Shown in pieces: positions 53,097 to 62,486 of a DNA stretch of 64,000 nt. The notes beneath the pieces were generated by a model. It had not been told where the DNA came from, did no database searches, and worked only from the letters and a program-made list of their open reading frames with translations. Origin of the DNA: Bryobacterales bacterium (GTDB lineage Bacteria; Acidobacteriota; Terriglobia; Bryobacterales; Bryobacteraceae). Numbering within the stretch: position 1 is the first letter of the stretch; each line of letters starts with the position of its first letter. The position numbers and the translations under genes are program-made. The stretch is taken from assembly GCA_016716385.1 (NCBI GenBank), contig JADJWL010000019.1:1-64000 (forward strand), given 5' to 3'.

Positions 53097-54527
53097 CTAC
53101 CCCAGCACCTTCCCCACCACCTCGCCCGCGACATCCGTCAGCCGGAAGTCGCGCCCCATGTGGCGGTACGTCAGCTTCGTGTGATCCAGCCCCATAAAAT
53201 GCAGGATCGTCGCCTGCAAGTCGTGAACGTGCACCGGGTCCTCCACCACACGCAATCCCAGATCATCCGTCTTGCCGACGGTCTGCCCGGTCTTTACGCC
53301 CGCTCCGGCCATCCAGATTGTGAAGGCGTCCGGCAGGTGATCTCTCCCAGCCGAATCCGCCTCTTCGGGACGCTGGATCTCGCCCATCGGCGTCCTTCCG
53401 AATTCCCCGCCCCAGACCACCAGCGTGTCCTCCAGCAAGCCGCGCTGCTTCAGGTCGCGCATCAGGGCCGCGGTGGGCTGGTCCGTGATGTCGCAGTTCA
53501 ACTTCAGATTCTGGTTCAGGTGCTTGTGATCGTCCCAGCTCGTGTGGATGATCATCACACTGCGGACCCCGCGCTCCACCAGACGCCGCGCCATCAGGCA
53601 GTTCGACCCGAATCCGTGCATCGGCTCCTTGCCGATCCCATACGCTTCGAGCGTCTTCTCCGATTCGCCCGAGAAATCGAGCAGCTCCGGCGCCGCCGCC
53701 TGCATGCGAAACGCCAGCTCATACGACGCCACCCGCGAAGCGATTTCGATGTCGCCCGTGCGCTGGTAGTTCTCCGCGTTCAGATCGCGCATCGCGTTGA
53801 GCGCCGCCCTCTGGCGCTCGCGACTTAGTCCCTGCGGGTTCTTGAGATACACGATGGGCTCATCCGCATCGCGGAAGTGCACGCCCTGGTAGGTCGACGG
53901 CAGGAAACCGCACGTCCAGTTGGTCGACCCCGCCATCGTCGCGTTCGCCTTCGAGCCGAGCACGATGAAGCCCGGCAGGTTCTGCGATTCGCTGCCGAGC
54001 CCGTAGAGCAGCCACGAGCCGAGCGTCGGGCGGCCCATCTGCATCGACCCGCTCATCAGGAACAACTGCGCCGGGTGATGGTTGAACGCCTCGGTGTGCA
54101 TCGAGCGGATGAAGCAAAGATCGTCCGCAACCTGCGCCGTGTGCGGCAGCCAGTCGGAGAGCTCGGCGCCGCTCTGGCCGTGGCGCTTGAATTCGCGCTG
54201 GCTGGCCATGATGGCGGCGGTCGGCTTGATGAACGCGAGCTTGATGTCCTTGGTGAGCGACTCTGGCAGCGGCTTGCCGTCCCACTTGGCCAGTTCGGGC
54301 TTGGGGTCGAACAGGTCGACCTGGCTCGGCGCGCCTTCCATGAACAGGTAGATGAGGCGCTTGGCCTTGGCCGGGAAGTGCTGCGGCTTGGGCGCGAGCG
54401 GGTTCACCTCCGGCAGGCGGCCTTCGGCGGCGAGCAACTGCGCCAGTGCCGTGGTGCCGATGCCGCCGGCACAGAGATCGAGGAACCGGCGGCGCGTCTG
54501 AATGGTGCGAAATTCTTTCCACGTCAC
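53097..54527 (-). CDS. DUF1501 secreted protein
   Basis: A 476-aa sulfatase-fold protein of the DUF1501 family. It begins at a GTG and has a Tat-type leader (TRRRFLDLCAGGIGTTALAQL). Family segments are readable: IYLFMEGAPSQVDLFDPKPEL, FPAKAKR, HHPAQLFLMSGSMQ, VVWGGEFGRTPM and GRDHLPDAFTIWMAGAGVKTG. These proteins are regularly paired with DUF1549/DUF1553 cytochromes in planctomycetes, verrucomicrobia and acidobacteria, as here (4-nt gap), and are thought to join an uncharacterised periplasmic polymer-degradation system. Confidence 0.92.
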   Translation of the reverse strand: MTWKEFRTIQTRRRFLDLCAGGIGTTALAQLLAAEGRLPEVNPLAPKPQHFPAKAKRLIYLFMEGAPSQVDLFDPKPELAKWDGKPLPESLTKDIKLAFIKPTAAIMASQREFKRHGQSGAELSDWLPHTAQVADDLCFIRSMHTEAFNHHPAQLFLMSGSMQMGRPTLGSWLLYGLGSESQNLPGFIVLGSKANATMAGSTNWTCGFLPSTYQGVHFRDADEPIVYLKNPQGLSRERQRAALNAMRDLNAENYQRTGDIEIASRVASYELAFRMQAAAPELLDFSGESEKTLEAYGIGKEPMHGFGSNCLMARRLVERGVRSVMIIHTSWDDHKHLNQNLKLNCDITDQPTAALMRDLKQRGLLEDTLVVWGGEFGRTPMGEIQRPEEADSAGRDHLPDAFTIWMAGAGVKTGQTVGKTDDLGLRVVEDPVHVHDLQATILHFMGLDHTKLTYRHMGRDFRLTDVAGEVVGKVLG

Positions 54528-54531
54528 GGCG

Positions 54532-57084
54532 TCACTCCCGCGTAATGAATTGGTCGAGGTTCAGGACGACGCGGCTGGCGCCGACCCACGCCGCGCCTTC
54601 CGCCGGGTCCACGCCGCGTAGCGCGAACGGGAAGGCGGCGTCGATGGCCTTGGCGTCGCCTTCGAGCAGGCGCTTCTCCTGCATGAAGTAGCTGAGCAGA
54701 CGCTCGGTCTCGCGCGGCTCCGGCGCACGCGAGAGGCACAACTGGAACAGGTGCTCGGTACGTTCGTTGAATGACGGCCCGGCTTCGCGCAGCACGCGCA
54801 CGGCCAGCGCCTGGGCGGATTCGTAGAACGCCGGATCGTTCAGCAGGTTCAACGCCTGCAGCGGCGTATTCGAGCGCTCGCGGCGGCAGACGGCGGCGAA
54901 TGAATTCGGCGCGTCGAAGTTCATCAGCATCGGGTCGGGCGTCTTGCGCTGGAAGTGCAGGTAGAGGCCGCGGCGGTAGACCTCGGGGCTGCCTTTGGCT
55001 GCCAGCGCGAGTTCTCCCGCATAGTCCGTATCCTCGCGTTTGGCGGGCTTCGACAGCACGACGCTCTTGCCGCCGATCGTGGGGACCAGCAGTCCGCTCG
55101 CCGCCAGCGCGGCGTCGCGCACGAGTTCGGCGGGAAGCCGCAGGCGCGACTGGCGGGCGATCAGCTCGTTGTACGGATCCACCGTCTGCAGGTCCTGGCG
55201 CACGTGCGACGCCTGGCGATAGGCGGCGGACGTGACGATGAGCCGGTGCACCTTCTTCAGGTCCCAGCCCTGGTCCATGAACGTGACGGCGAGCCAGTCG
55301 AGCAGTTCGGGGTGCGTCGGCTGGGCGCCCCGCGTGCCGAAGTCGTCGGGCGTGTTCACGAGTCCGCGGCCGAAGTACTCCTGCCACAGGCGGTTCACGA
55401 TGACGCGCGCGGTCAGCGGATTGTCGCGGGCGACGAGCCATTCGGCGAGCGCGAGGCGCGGCGGCTTGCCCTGGGGCAACGGCGGCAGCACTTCCGGCAC
55501 CGCCGGCGTGACGGCGACGCCCTTGCGCGCCCAGTCGCCGCGGATGTGGACGTGGGTCGACTGCTGGTGCTCGGCTTCGGTGAGCGTCATAGCCTTGGTC
55601 AGACCGGGGAACGACGCGTCGAGTTTGGCCAGCTTCTTGCGGAATTCGTCGAAGCGCAGTTCCTTGTAGCGCTCGGCGGGCACGACTACCGAGTAATCCT
55701 GTGCGAAGAACGCCGTGAGCATGCGCGCTTCGTCTTCGGTGCGCGCCGCGTTGGGTTTTCGCAGGATGCGCTCGCCGTGATCGAGATAGACGCGCAGGCG
55801 GCGCATGGCGGCGTCGTAACCCGGCTTGTAGTTCGGGCTGTCCGCCGCCTCGATCATGTACTTCTCCCACTCGGCCTGCAGGGGGGGGATCTTGTACTCG
55901 TCGAGCAGGGCCCGGCGCGCGGCCACATAGTCCGGGCGGACACGCAGGTAGGGTCCCATTTCGCCGGGCAGTGGCGCGTCGATGTTCTTCTCTTCCGCGT
56001 TTTCGAAGAAGGCGAACAGCGAGTAGTAATCTTTCTGCGAAATCGGGTCGTACTTGTGGTCGTGGCACTGGGCGCAGCCCATGGTCAGCCCCATCCAGAC
56101 GAGCCCGGTCGTATTCGTGCGGTCGACCAGTTGCTCGTAGCGGTACTGGCCGGGGTCGGAGCCGCCCTCGCGATTCGTCAGCGTGTTCCTGTGAAAGCCG
56201 GTGGCGACGATCTGCTCGACGGTGGCTTCGGGCGACGCGGAGGGAGGCAGAAGATCGCCCGCGATCTGCTCGATTGTGAAGCGGTCGAACGGCATGCCGT
56301 CGTTCAGTGCGTTGATCACCCAGTTGCGGTAGCGCCAGGCGTGCGGGCGGACCAAGTCTTTCTGGAAGCCGTCGGAATCGGCGTAGCGCGCCTGGTCGAG
56401 CCACCACCGCGCCCAGCGTTCGCCGTAGTGCGGCGAGGCGAGCAGACGGTCGACTGCGCGTTCGTATGCATCGGGGCTTGCGTCGGCGAGGAACGCTCTC
56501 AACTCGCCGGGGGACGGCGGCAGGCCCGTGAGGTCCAGACTGATGCGGCGCAGCAGCGTCGCCTTGTCGGCTTCTGGCGAAGGCGTAATGCTCTTCGCCT
56601 CGAGCTTCGCCAGGACGAAGCGGTCGATCGGATTCCGCACCCAGGCGCCATCGCGCACCGCGGGAGCGTCCGTCTTCTCGGGAGGAGCAAACGCCCAGTG
56701 CGACGAACGTTTCGCCGTCGCGGCGCGTTCTTCCGGCCAGACCGCGCCGGCATCGATCCACGCCTTCAACACGGCGACTTCGGCGTCGGGCAGTTTCTTC
56801 CCGGGCGGCATCAGCAACGACTTCGGATTGAGGTCGCTCTGCTGGCCGGTCAGCAAATGAGTGAGCCGGCTGTTGGCGCTGTCGCCGGGAACAAGTGCAG
56901 GTCCGGAATAGCCGCCGCGCAGCGCCTCGTCGCGGCGGTCCACTCGAAAGCCGTTCATCTGGTTGGCCGCGCCGTGGCAACCGGCGCAGCGCTTGACGAA
57001 GATGGGGCGAACGTCTTTCTGGAAGTCCGCCGCGGAGGCGGACCCCGCCAGCGCGGCGAGCGCGAGAACAGCGAGCGGAGCCAT
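54532..57084 (-). CDS. Planctomycete-type cytochrome c with DUF1549 and DUF1553
   Basis: An 850-aa secreted protein. After a signal peptide, the cytochrome c box CAGCH (residues 33-37) binds haem (PSD1/planctomycete cytochrome C). DUF1549 spans about 130-400 (WARWWLDQARYADSDGF, AGDLLPPSASPEATVEQIVATG, GCAQCHDHKYDPISQKDYY with a second CxxCH) and DUF1553 about 520-800 (LAEWLVARDNPLTARVIVNR, RLPAELVRDAAL). Haem and redox chemistry linked to polymer breakdown is inferred for the pair. It is the upstream member of the operon with the DUF1501 gene. Confidence 0.93.
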   Translation of the reverse strand: MAPLAVLALAALAGSASAADFQKDVRPIFVKRCAGCHGAANQMNGFRVDRRDEALRGGYSGPALVPGDSANSRLTHLLTGQQSDLNPKSLLMPPGKKLPDAEVAVLKAWIDAGAVWPEERAATAKRSSHWAFAPPEKTDAPAVRDGAWVRNPIDRFVLAKLEAKSITPSPEADKATLLRRISLDLTGLPPSPGELRAFLADASPDAYERAVDRLLASPHYGERWARWWLDQARYADSDGFQKDLVRPHAWRYRNWVINALNDGMPFDRFTIEQIAGDLLPPSASPEATVEQIVATGFHRNTLTNREGGSDPGQYRYEQLVDRTNTTGLVWMGLTMGCAQCHDHKYDPISQKDYYSLFAFFENAEEKNIDAPLPGEMGPYLRVRPDYVAARRALLDEYKIPPLQAEWEKYMIEAADSPNYKPGYDAAMRRLRVYLDHGERILRKPNAARTEDEARMLTAFFAQDYSVVVPAERYKELRFDEFRKKLAKLDASFPGLTKAMTLTEAEHQQSTHVHIRGDWARKGVAVTPAVPEVLPPLPQGKPPRLALAEWLVARDNPLTARVIVNRLWQEYFGRGLVNTPDDFGTRGAQPTHPELLDWLAVTFMDQGWDLKKVHRLIVTSAAYRQASHVRQDLQTVDPYNELIARQSRLRLPAELVRDAALAASGLLVPTIGGKSVVLSKPAKREDTDYAGELALAAKGSPEVYRRGLYLHFQRKTPDPMLMNFDAPNSFAAVCRRERSNTPLQALNLLNDPAFYESAQALAVRVLREAGPSFNERTEHLFQLCLSRAPEPRETERLLSYFMQEKRLLEGDAKAIDAAFPFALRGVDPAEGAAWVGASRVVLNLDQFITRE

Positions 57085-57141
57085 AGCTATTTGGCGCTAT
57101 GCTATCGAATCGCGGGCGTCTGCCGCAATGCCGGATCCGCG

Positions 57142-60100
57142 TCAGAACAGCAGCTTAAGCGCGAACTGGATCTGCCGTGGCGGGACGCTCTGGCCCGTCA
57201 CGGTACCAAATTGCGGCGATCCAACTAGCGAGTTCGGACGCGCCAGGTTCGGATGGTTCAGCGTGTTGAAGAACTCGGCGCGGAACTGGAGATTGACGTC
57301 CTCGGCCAGCGCGGTGTTCTTGAACAGCGATGAGTCGAGAGACCAAAGGCCAGGCCCAATCATGGCGTTCACTCCGGAGTTGCCAAGGGTGAACGGGGCG
57401 GGGGCGCTGAAGGCGCTGCCATTAAACCACCGGGCTGCGCTGCGCTCGGAGGAATCCAGGTACGGCGACACGCCCGCCACGACGTTTGCGCGTGTGGCAC
57501 GCCCGTTGTTCGCCGTAGCGTTGGCCATCAGGACCGTGAAGGGGAATCCGGACTGAGCCTGCAGAATGCCGTTGACCTGCCAGCCGCCCAGCAACCGGTG
57601 CAGCGCGGCCGAGCCGCAGGCGTCCGGGGTTGAGCAGACGGGAATCTGGTACAGGAAGTTCGTGACAAAGCGGTGGCGCATGTCGAAGCCGGTCAGCGCC
57701 CGTTCGCTGACGTTGAGGAAGCTCTGGGCCAATTCGCCCTGAAATCCCTGGCGGCGGTACGAATTGCCGTCGGAGATCGCCTTGGCCCAGGTGTAGGAGA
57801 CCGAGAAGGACATCCCGCGCCGTAGCCGCTGCTCCATCTTGGTCTGCAGGCCGTGGTAATTGGCGCTGACGCGGTTGACCTGATTTTCGATTGTGCCCGC
57901 GAACACCTCTCTCCCCACAACCGGCGCGGGCAACAGACCCGCCGGCAGACCGGACACATCGGGCAGCAGCATCAACTGGTGGAATCGCCGCGTGTCAAGC
58001 GAACCCGGTCCGGGAATCGCGTCGTTGTAGGCGTTGCGAGTATCCAGTTTATGGCTGACCGAACCCACGTAGGCCGCCTCGACAGCCATGGTGGCGGAGT
58101 GCTGGCGCTGCACGGCCAGGCTCCATTGCTGGGAGTACGGGGTCCGCAGGTTTTCGTCAATTCCCACGAAGACCTGCCGTAGAGGAGTTCCGCCGATCTG
58201 CGGCGCGTCGAGGAAGCCGATGCCACGGATCTCCGGGATGAAGGCGTCGGCGGACTGAATGTCGCTCTGCACGAACGGCAGGTTGATCGAGGTGCGGCCG
58301 TAGTGTTCGCCGTCCTGCGCGCCGTAAAAGATTCCGGCCCCGGCGCGGACCACCCAGCGGTTGCTGCCGGCCGGGCGCCATGCGAGCCCCAGCCGCGGGG
58401 CCCAGTTATTGCGGTCGGGCGCTGTCAGTCCGCGGGGCGTGCCGTCGCGTCCGGCAAGCACGATCGGTACCGGCACCTGCCCGATCACATTCTGTCCGAC
58501 GACATCGTTCAGCGTCGGAATCCCCTGGAACGATACGTTGGACAGCCGGTCGAACTTGTCGGCAAACGGCGACGTGTATTCGTAGCGCAGGCCAAAGTTG
58601 ACGGTGAGATGGCGCGTGGCCTTCCAGTCATCCTGGATGAACCCGGCCCAGGCAGATTGCCGCAGGTAGGCGTTGGCCGTGCCGATAGTCCGTCGCTGCT
58701 GGTTCGGCAAGCCCAGCAGGAAGCTGGCCAGCGCATCGCCCGTCGTGTCGCCCGCAACCGAACCGGCGAACTGGTTCGTGTAGTTCGCATTGAAGCGGAA
58801 GTCGCCGCGCGGCGTGAAGATCTGAATGATATTGAACTGGAAGCGGCGGAACTCACCACCGATCCGCAGATTGTGGCTGCCTCGATTCCAGGAGAGAGTA
58901 TTGATCAACTGATACGTGTTGTTGCGGAGGCGCATCGGCAGGAAGAAATTGTCGTCGCCGATGGTAGAGTAGCCAGGGATGGTGATGCTGGGGATACCCC
59001 ACACCTGAGGTCCGCCGAACTGGACACCGGGGATGCCGAGTTCGGTCACCACGTCCCGCTTGAAAGCGTTCTCGCTCAGGCGTTCGAGGCGCAGGCGGGC
59101 GTAACCGAGCTTCAACTCATTGACCACCGTCGGGGAGAAGGCGTGCGTCTCGCTGAGCGTCAAGTGCTGGCCTCGCACGTTGCTCACCGTACCTGAGCCG
59201 GGCAAGCCGCTGGGAACGAAACCGGTCTCATTGCTCACCGTGTAGCGGCCGAACAGAAAACCATTCTGCAGGATGCGTTGGTCGATGCGCCCGGAGGACT
59301 GGTTGTTCCGCTGGCGCTGGTTCCGCGTGTCGAGGAGGTTGTTGGTGGCGCCGGGCAGGTTCGGCAACGGGACGAGTTCGGCCAGCATCCGGCGCGCGAT
59401 CGGGTCATGACGGGTGGTGGGGATCGCGTTCCCCGGGAACGGCGAGCGGACGCGCCGGTCTCCCTCCTGCCGGAGGGTGTCCGGGTCAAAGATCGGACGG
59501 ACGAAGACGCCGTCCCGCTGCGCCGGCAGGGGGACAGCCAGAATCCGGCTCTGTCCCTGCACCACCCGCTGCCCCTCGTAGTTCACGAAGAAGAAGGTGG
59601 AATCCTTGCGGATCGGCCCTCCAAGCGTGCCCCCGAACTGGTTGAATCGGAACTTCGGGAGTTCGTTGGGATTATTGAAGGGGCGGGCGTCGAGCGCACT
59701 GTTGCGCAAGAAGTGAAAAACACTGCCATGAAAGTCGTTGCCGCCGGATTTGGTGACAATATTGATCTGTCCGGAGCTGGAACGGCCAAATTCTGCCGAG
59801 TAGTTCCCGGTTTCGACTTTGAACTCCTGGATCGCCTCAACCGAGGGACTCAGGACGTACGCGTTCACGTCCCCATCGGTATTGATCGTCCCATCGAGTA
59901 GGAAGTTGTTGTTCTGAGCGCGCCCGCCGCTGACGGACAAACTGGAGTCCTGGCCCGGGCGCTGGAACAGGCTGGAGGTGCCGCTTTGCGGGCCGCCGTT
60001 GCCGCCGTTGACGCCCGGCACAAGCAGAGCCAACTCGAGGAACTGGCGACCGTTCAACGGCATCTCGAGGATGCGCTGCGTGTCGATGACCTGGCCGAGC

Positions 60101-60489
60101 GCGGCGGTGTCCGTATTGAGCAGCGGAATGATCGCCTCCACTTCCACGGACTCAGTCACGGCACCGGGAGTCAGCGTGACGTCGATGCGAGCGGTTTGGT
60201 TCACCTCGAGCGTTGCCTGGCGGATGACCTCGGTGCGGAAGCCTGGAGCGCCGGCTTCAATCATGTATGAGCCCGCTGGAAGCGCGGGAGCCCGGTATTC
60301 CCCGGTCTCGTTGGTCACGGTCTTGCGTTCGAGGGCCGTGCGCAAGTTCACGATTCGCAGAGAGGCGCCCGGCACGAGTGCCCCGGCCGAATCGGTGACC
60401 GTACCCACAAACGTCCCAGTGGCGGTCTGAGCGGGAGCGGTGGACGAAATAAGGCACAATAATGACAGAATAATTAGAATCGTTCTCAT
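57142..60489 (-). CDS. TonB-dependent receptor, Oar-like, second copy
   Basis: A 1115-aa outer-membrane receptor. Signal peptide (MRTILIILSLLCLISSTAPA), carboxypeptidase-regulatory domain (about 22-105, FVGTVTDSAGALVPGASLRI), plug domain (about 115-240) and a barrel ending in QIQFALKLLF. It is a full-length paralog of the receptor at 14.4-17.7 kb. Transcription diverges from the fucosidase gene across a 196-nt gap, so the receptor may take up sugars released by that enzyme. No partner SusD-like protein is encoded, as is usual in Acidobacteriota. Confidence 0.92.
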   Translation of the reverse strand: MRTILIILSLLCLISSTAPAQTATGTFVGTVTDSAGALVPGASLRIVNLRTALERKTVTNETGEYRAPALPAGSYMIEAGAPGFRTEVIRQATLEVNQTARIDVTLTPGAVTESVEVEAIIPLLNTDTAALGQVIDTQRILEMPLNGRQFLELALLVPGVNGGNGGPQSGTSSLFQRPGQDSSLSVSGGRAQNNNFLLDGTINTDGDVNAYVLSPSVEAIQEFKVETGNYSAEFGRSSSGQINIVTKSGGNDFHGSVFHFLRNSALDARPFNNPNELPKFRFNQFGGTLGGPIRKDSTFFFVNYEGQRVVQGQSRILAVPLPAQRDGVFVRPIFDPDTLRQEGDRRVRSPFPGNAIPTTRHDPIARRMLAELVPLPNLPGATNNLLDTRNQRQRNNQSSGRIDQRILQNGFLFGRYTVSNETGFVPSGLPGSGTVSNVRGQHLTLSETHAFSPTVVNELKLGYARLRLERLSENAFKRDVVTELGIPGVQFGGPQVWGIPSITIPGYSTIGDDNFFLPMRLRNNTYQLINTLSWNRGSHNLRIGGEFRRFQFNIIQIFTPRGDFRFNANYTNQFAGSVAGDTTGDALASFLLGLPNQQRRTIGTANAYLRQSAWAGFIQDDWKATRHLTVNFGLRYEYTSPFADKFDRLSNVSFQGIPTLNDVVGQNVIGQVPVPIVLAGRDGTPRGLTAPDRNNWAPRLGLAWRPAGSNRWVVRAGAGIFYGAQDGEHYGRTSINLPFVQSDIQSADAFIPEIRGIGFLDAPQIGGTPLRQVFVGIDENLRTPYSQQWSLAVQRQHSATMAVEAAYVGSVSHKLDTRNAYNDAIPGPGSLDTRRFHQLMLLPDVSGLPAGLLPAPVVGREVFAGTIENQVNRVSANYHGLQTKMEQRLRRGMSFSVSYTWAKAISDGNSYRRQGFQGELAQSFLNVSERALTGFDMRHRFVTNFLYQIPVCSTPDACGSAALHRLLGGWQVNGILQAQSGFPFTVLMANATANNGRATRANVVAGVSPYLDSSERSAARWFNGSAFSAPAPFTLGNSGVNAMIGPGLWSLDSSLFKNTALAEDVNLQFRAEFFNTLNHPNLARPNSLVGSPQFGTVTGQSVPPRQIQFALKLLF

Positions 60490-60670
60490 GGAAAGGAACT
60501 CTTGGGACTTTGAGAATACATGCCAGATCGTGACACTATGATGAGAACAGGATGAATTTTCAGCCACCGCTCGCGCAGCCGGGTGTACTGGAGGACTTCG
60601 CCAGTGCCCCGGCTCACCGCTGGGATCGACGATAGTCTGCGCCCCAGCCGCCCGCAATGCCGCGCTGCGA

Positions 60671-60676
60671 TACACT
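60671..60676 (+). promoter_or_regulatory. -10 box before the fucosidase gene
   Basis: TACACT ends 9 nt before the ATG at 60686. A weak AGCAGG is the only ribosome-binding-like sequence. Arrangement as at the other short-leader genes. Confidence 0.4.
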
Positions 60677-60685
60677 GCAAGCAGG

Positions 60686-62419
60686 ATGAAACCCCCCATC
60701 GCGTTGGGGCTCGCCATCATCGCTTCTTTTCCTACGTTCGCGCAGCCCTCTCAACCGCCGCTCCCCGAATCCGAACGGACCCGCTGGTTCCAGGAGGCCA
60801 AGTTCGGCGTCTTCATCCATTGGGGCGTCTACGCCGTCATCGGACGCCACGAATGGGCGCGTCACCGCTTCCAGATTCCGCAAGCCGAATACGACAAATT
60901 CATCCCGGAGTTCAACCCCGTCCGCTTCGACGCCGGCGCCTGGGCGGATCTCGCCAAAACGTCCGGCGCCCGCTACATGGTCATCACGTCCAAGCACCAC
61001 GATGGGTTCAGCATCTTTCGCAGCCAGGTCAGCGATTACGACATGGATCTGACGCCCTATCGCGGCGACCCGCTGAAGCAGCTTGCCGACGCCTGCAAGC
61101 GCAAAGGGATCCGGCTCGGTTTCTACCACTCGATCATGGACTGGCGCCACCCCGACTACCGGCCGCGCCGGACCTGGGAGGCCGCCGATCCCCAGGCGGG
61201 CGGCAATCTCAACCGCTACCTCGACTTCATGAAGGAGCAGTTGCGCGAACTGCTGACCGGATACGGTGACGTTGCGATGATCTGGTTCGACGGCGAATGG
61301 GAGCACTCAACCGCCGACATGCGCTCGGACGAGATGTACGACTCCATCCGCAAGCTCCAGCCCAACACGCTGATCAACGACCGGCTGTACAAGCGCGAGC
61401 CGGGTAACCGCGCCGACTTCGGTACTCCCGAGCAGTTCGTGCCCGCCACCGGCATGCGCGACCCGTCCGGCAAGCCGGTCCTGTGGGAAGCCTGCGTCAC
61501 GATCAACAACGACAGTTGGGGTTACAACAAGTACGAGACCGTTTTCAAGACCGAGCGCGACCTGATCCGCATGCTGGTGGAGGTGGTGAGCAAAGGCGGC
61601 AACCTCCTGCTCAACGTCGGCCCGATGCCCGACGGACGCATTCAGGATGAGTTCGTGACGCGCCTGAACGCGATCGGCCGCTGGATGCGGGTCAACCAGG
61701 AATCGATCTACGGGACCACGGCCAGCCCGTTCGCGCATCTGCCCTTCTACGGGCGCGCAACTGTGAAGGGACAGGCCCTGTACCTGCACGTGTTCCAATG
61801 GCCGGCGGACGGCCGGTTGCGGGTGCCGGGGCTCAAGAACAACATCGTGCGCGCGCGGCTGCTGGCGGATCCCGCGGCGCGGCTGACGACTGAACGCGAC
61901 GGGAACGACGCAATCGTGCGCGTGCCCGCCAGGGCGCCGGACGAAGTCGCCAGCGTGATCGCGTTGGAACTGGACGGCAGCCCGGTGGTGGAGACGTTCC
62001 GCAACCGCCCGGACGCCGAAGGACGGCTGGTGTTGGGCGTCGAGAGCGCGGAGATACTGACGTCGTTCGGGCAGCGGGCGAAACTGGAAAACGCGCTGGG
62101 TCACGTGTTCCTGACCAATTGGACCAGGGCGGAAGACATTCCCGCATGGACCGTGGAGACACCGCGCGAGGGACACTACCGCCTGGAAGCCGTCTACGCC
62201 GCCGGGCGCCGGTCGGCAGAGACGGGGTTCGAGATCGTGGCCGGGGCGCGGAGGCTCTCGGGGCGGGTATCGGACACCGGCGGCGAGTGGGTCTTCAAGA
62301 GCCACGACCTGGGTGAGATCGAATTGGGCGCGGGAGTCCAGACGATTCAGATGAAGGCCGCGGCGCAAGGCGGCATCGAGGCGATGAACCTGGCGAAGCT
62401 GGTGTTGACTCCGCGCTGA
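60686..62419 (+). CDS. GH29 alpha-L-fucosidase
   Basis: A 577-aa secreted enzyme that releases alpha-linked L-fucose. Signal peptide (MKPPIALGLAIIASFPTFA). GH29 motifs: FGVFIHWG (His45), TSKHHDGF (102-109) and the nucleophile strand MIWFDGEW with Asp202. The C-terminal beta-sandwich is present, followed by a carbohydrate-binding-like segment of about 130 residues. It may free fucose for uptake by the neighbouring TonB receptor. The next gene lies 67 nt downstream. Confidence 0.93.
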   Translation: MKPPIALGLAIIASFPTFAQPSQPPLPESERTRWFQEAKFGVFIHWGVYAVIGRHEWARHRFQIPQAEYDKFIPEFNPVRFDAGAWADLAKTSGARYMVITSKHHDGFSIFRSQVSDYDMDLTPYRGDPLKQLADACKRKGIRLGFYHSIMDWRHPDYRPRRTWEAADPQAGGNLNRYLDFMKEQLRELLTGYGDVAMIWFDGEWEHSTADMRSDEMYDSIRKLQPNTLINDRLYKREPGNRADFGTPEQFVPATGMRDPSGKPVLWEACVTINNDSWGYNKYETVFKTERDLIRMLVEVVSKGGNLLLNVGPMPDGRIQDEFVTRLNAIGRWMRVNQESIYGTTASPFAHLPFYGRATVKGQALYLHVFQWPADGRLRVPGLKNNIVRARLLADPAARLTTERDGNDAIVRVPARAPDEVASVIALELDGSPVVETFRNRPDAEGRLVLGVESAEILTSFGQRAKLENALGHVFLTNWTRAEDIPAWTVETPREGHYRLEAVYAAGRRSAETGFEIVAGARRLSGRVSDTGGEWVFKSHDLGEIELGAGVQTIQMKAAAQGGIEAMNLAKLVLTPR

Positions 62420-62486
62420 AGATCGGCCGTGCGGGAGTCCGGCGCCCTCGACGGGAGCGCGCAAGAGCATTTAAGCTGGAGAGCAG

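Noticed and set aside
54955..57228. Long open frame on the plus strand opposite the DUF1549/DUF1553 gene
   Set aside because: The minus strand carries clear cytochrome and DUF motifs. The plus-strand frame is a GC-driven shadow.
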